A stretch of DNA of 6,985 nt from Planctomycetota bacterium (GTDB lineage Bacteria; Planctomycetota; UBA1135; GCA-002686595). The DNA lies in NCBI GenBank assembly GCA_011524785.1, contig WTJQ01000167.1, positions 1 to 6,985 on the forward strand, in the 5' to 3' direction. The notes beneath the pieces were generated by a model. The model made no database searches. It was not told the origin of the DNA and worked only from the letters and a program-made list of their open reading frames with translations. The position numbers were made by a program, and so were the translations under genes. This document shows, piece by piece, positions 5,209 through 6,985 of the stretch; the first letter of the stretch is position 1, and each line of letters starts with the position of its first letter.

Positions 5209-5682
5209 TTGGAGAGCTCGACTGGACTGCTGAAGATCGGGGACTTCGCGCGCGCGGCCGGAACCAACCTGCGCACGCTCCGCTACTACGAGGAGCTCGG
5301 CCTCCTCGCCCCCACCAAGCGCTCCGAGGGCGGCTTCCGCTACTACCGGACGGTGGACCTGCACCGGGTGCGGAGCATCCAGCTGCTCCAGGAGCTGGGC
5401 CTCTCGCTCGAGGAGATCGGGGAGGTGCTGTCGTGCCGGAGCGAGACCCCGGACCGGGCGACCCTGCTCGAGAAGGTCGAGGTCGCTCTGAACCGCCAGG
5501 AGGAGCTGGTCCTCGCCCGCCTCGAGCGCCTGGAGGCGCAGCGGCGCGGCCTCGCCGAGGCGCGCGAGAAGCTGCGTGAGTGCGCCCCCTGCGACCACGC
5601 CCCCACCGCCGACAACAACTGGTGCGAGCCCTGCGCCCAGAGCGGTCGGAGCCTGCCCTCCGCGCTGAGCGCGCTCTTCTAG
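5209..5682 (+). CDS. MerR-family transcriptional regulator with C-terminal four-cysteine cluster
   Basis: This 157-residue DNA-binding regulator has a canonical MerR winged helix-turn-helix at about 8-75 (LKIGDFARAAGTNLRTLRYYEELGLL, then GGFRYY and the second helix pair). A long dimerisation coiled coil follows at about 84-123. The short C-terminal tail holds C125, C128, C139 and C142 as CxxC-N10-CxxC, with H130 between; C76 is also near the coiled coil. The pattern suggests metal or Fe-S binding but matches neither SoxR nor the CadR/ZntR cysteine arrangement as I know them. The start is taken as TTG at 5209 because GGAGGG at 5199-5204 is a good ribosome site and the family usually begins a few residues before KIG. 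GTG at 5167 would add 14 residues and could be read from a leaderless mRNA. It lies 178 bases upstream of, and in the same direction as, the cysteine desulfurase. Confidence 0.88.
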   Translation: MESSTGLLKIGDFARAAGTNLRTLRYYEELGLLAPTKRSEGGFRYYRTVDLHRVRSIQLLQELGLSLEEIGEVLSCRSETPDRATLLEKVEVALNRQEELVLARLERLEAQRRGLAEAREKLRECAPCDHAPTADNNWCEPCAQSGRSLPSALSALF

Positions 5683-5687
5683 CGAGC

Positions 5688-5705
5688 CGCGAGACCGGCC
5701 TCGCG
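5688..5705 (+). terminator. Weak hairpin after the MerR gene
   Basis: CGCGAG-ACCGGC-CTCGCG forms a 6-bp stem with a 6-base loop five bases after the MerR stop codon. There is no U-tract. The remaining bases up to 5847 contain no gene and no clear TANNNT box before the desulfurase, so read-through from the MerR promoter is possible. Confidence 0.25.
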
Positions 5706-5860
5706 AGCCGGGCCGCCGCGGCCGCGGCCAGGGACTCGGCCCATGGGCCCCTCCTCGGCCGCCGTCCCGCCTGCTCCAAGAAGCAGTTCCCGGTCGAGGA
5801 CTCCCCCCTGGGCACCCTGCGTTCCATGACACTGCGCGTCCCCTCGCGGGAGGCCCCCGG

Positions 5861-6985
5861 ATGACCGCCCCCATCCACCTCGACCACAACGCCACGACCC
5901 CGGTCGCCCCGGAGGTCGTCGAGGCCATGGCCGCCGTCCTCGCCGGTCCGTGGATGAACCCGTCGGCCCGCTACCCCCGCGCGGGAGAGGTCGCCGACCA
6001 GGTCCGCACCGCGCGCGCCGCGGTCGCCGAGCTGCTCGGCGCCCAGCCCGCGGACGTGGTGTTCACCTCGGGCGGCAGCGAGGCCATCGCCACGGCCTTC
6101 CACGCGGCAGCCCAGGCGGGGATCAGGCGCGCCGTCACCTCCACCGTCGAGCACTCGGCGGTCAAGGCCTGCGCCGAGCGCCTCGCTGGCGACGAGGGAT
6201 GGGTGCGCGTCCCGGTGGACCGTGACGGCCTGCACCGCGGCGACGAGCTCGCGGCGGCCCTCGCGGATCGCGCCCCCGCCATCGTCTCGCTCCAGGTCGT
6301 GAACAACGAGACGGGCGTCGTGCAGGACCTCGCCGGCGTCGGCGACCGAGTGCGCGAGAGCGGCGGCCTCCTGCACCTCGACGCGGTCCAGGCACCCGGC
6401 AAGCTCCCCCTCGACGTGACGACCCTCGGCGCGGACTACGTGACCCTCGCCGCCCACAAGTTCAACGGCCCGAAGGGCGTCGGGTGCCTGTGGGTCCGGC
6501 CGGGCGCGCCTTTCACGCCCCTCATCCCCGGCGGCGCGCAGGAGGACGGTCGACGGGCCGGGACCGAGAACGTCGCGGGCCTCGTGGGCATGGGCGTGGC
6601 GGCACGGCTGGCGGCCCAGCGCGCCTCCGACCCGGCTGCGCTCGAGGCGTGGCACGCGCGCCGGGAGGCCTTCGAGGCGCGTCTCGTCAGCGAGCTGCCC
6701 GGGGGCGCGACCGTGAACGGCGCCGCGGCCCCGCGCGTGCCCGGGACGACCAGCCTCACGCTGCCCGAGCTCCCCGCACCCGAGGTGCTCGCCTACCTGG
6801 ACACGCTCGGCGTGGAGGCCTCGGCCGGGAGCGCCTGCAGCGCCCACCGGGTCGCCCCCTCCCCGGTGCTGCTCGCCATGGGCCGCACGGAGGACGAGGC
6901 GAGCTCGACGCTGCGCCTCTCGCAGGGCCACGGCACGACGGCGACGGAGCTCGACCGCGCGGTCGAGCTCCGTCGCCGTCGTGCC
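5861..6985 (+). CDS. Cysteine desulfurase, NifS/IscS type (class V aminotransferase fold), 3'-incomplete
   Basis: The visible 375 residues form a PLP enzyme that takes sulfur from L-cysteine to an enzyme persulfide for Fe-S cluster or thio-cofactor synthesis in the cytoplasm. The N-terminal HLDHNATTP (6-14) is the family start. TSGGSEA (69-75) contacts the cofactor phosphate, H98 in VEHSAV stacks on the PLP ring, and D174 and Q177 (LDAVQ) hold the pyridine. K200 in AAHKFNGPKGVG is the Schiff-base lysine. RRAGTENV (231-238) and the persulfide-forming C326 in SAGSACSAHR place it with group I enzymes. The ATG at 5861 is supported by GGGAGG at 5848-5853. No stop is reached; the family usually ends at 380-400 residues, so only a short piece is missing. 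Residues 367-375 (AVELRRRRA) lie in the right arm of a perfect palindrome and may be artefactual. Confidence 0.93.
   Translation, partial: MTAPIHLDHNATTPVAPEVVEAMAAVLAGPWMNPSARYPRAGEVADQVRTARAAVAELLGAQPADVVFTSGGSEAIATAFHAAAQAGIRRAVTSTVEHSAVKACAERLAGDEGWVRVPVDRDGLHRGDELAAALADRAPAIVSLQVVNNETGVVQDLAGVGDRVRESGGLLHLDAVQAPGKLPLDVTTLGADYVTLAAHKFNGPKGVGCLWVRPGAPFTPLIPGGAQEDGRRAGTENVAGLVGMGVAARLAAQRASDPAALEAWHARREAFEARLVSELPGGATVNGAAAPRVPGTTSLTLPELPAPEVLAYLDTLGVEASAGSACSAHRVAPSPVLLAMGRTEDEASSTLRLSQGHGTTATELDRAVELRRRRA
6932..6985. repeat. 54-bp perfect palindrome at the window end
   Basis: Bases 6932-6958 are exactly the reverse complement of 6959-6985, with no spacer, a 27-bp stem. It lies inside the desulfurase reading frame and its right arm ends exactly at the last base of the window. 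The inner 24 bases encode ELDRAVEL, which fits the family and could be naturally palindromic. The outer right arm encodes RRRRA, which is atypical. A fold-back at a contig end is the simplest explanation. Confidence 0.9.

Noticed and set aside
5033..6931. 632-codon open frame on the - strand opposite the MerR and desulfurase genes
   Set aside because: It spans two well-supported genes and their intergenic region and is dominated by Arg/Gly/Ala. It is a shadow of the sense codon usage.
1..6985. CRISPR arrays, tRNA/rRNA genes, insertion sequences and integration sites
   Set aside because: No regularly spaced repeats, tRNA-like cloverleaf, rRNA-like sequence, transposase motif or paired terminal repeats were recognised on either strand by eye.

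Overview
The window is very GC-rich double-stranded bacterial DNA, with almost every third codon position G or C. It carries eight protein-coding genes in three transcriptional blocks. No rRNA, tRNA, CRISPR array or insertion sequence was seen. Three different bacterial-microcompartment pentamer genes next to a class II aldolase are characteristic of the Planctomycetota/Verrucomicrobiota ('PV') type microcompartment, which degrades L-fucose and L-rhamnose. A high-GC planctomycete, or a relative in the PVC group, is therefore the best guess. That assignment is an inference from gene content and base composition.

Block 1 (99-1711, + strand) is a tight operon: three EutN/CcmL-type pentameric shell vertex proteins followed by a class II (FucA-like) zinc aldolase. 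The junctions are a 4-bp gap, a 4-bp GTGA overlap and a 2-bp gap. The first gene has no Shine-Dalgarno but a TANNNT box six bases before its ATG, as in a leaderless mRNA. The expected logic is that the aldolase splits a deoxy-ketose 1-phosphate into dihydroxyacetone phosphate and lactaldehyde inside a protein shell whose vertices are closed by the pentamers. The hexameric shell proteins, aldehyde dehydrogenase, PduL-type phosphotransacylase and kinase such a system needs are not in this window.

Block 2 (1765-4886, - strand, convergent with block 1) holds housekeeping or stress genes. In transcription order they are a membrane-bound YugP-type zinc metallopeptidase, a glucose-6-phosphate isomerase (pgi) of the short bacterial type, and a tandem-domain universal stress protein. 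A 17-bp perfect inverted repeat lies between the peptidase and pgi, next to pgi's likely -10 box.

Block 3 (5209-6985, + strand, divergent from block 2) holds a short MerR-family regulator with a C-terminal four-cysteine cluster (CxxC-N10-CxxC), then a class V aminotransferase-fold cysteine desulfurase (NifS/IscS type). The desulfurase has all its key residues but runs off the window without a stop codon. The final 54 bases form a perfect, spacer-less palindrome and may be a fold-back assembly artefact, so the last nine codons of that gene should not be trusted.

The most interesting points are the microcompartment vertex/aldolase operon with its divergent second pentamer and atypical aldolase, the cysteine-cluster MerR next to a cysteine desulfurase (a possible Fe-S or thiol/metal-sensing pair), a recurrent TAGGCT promoter box, and the terminal palindrome.
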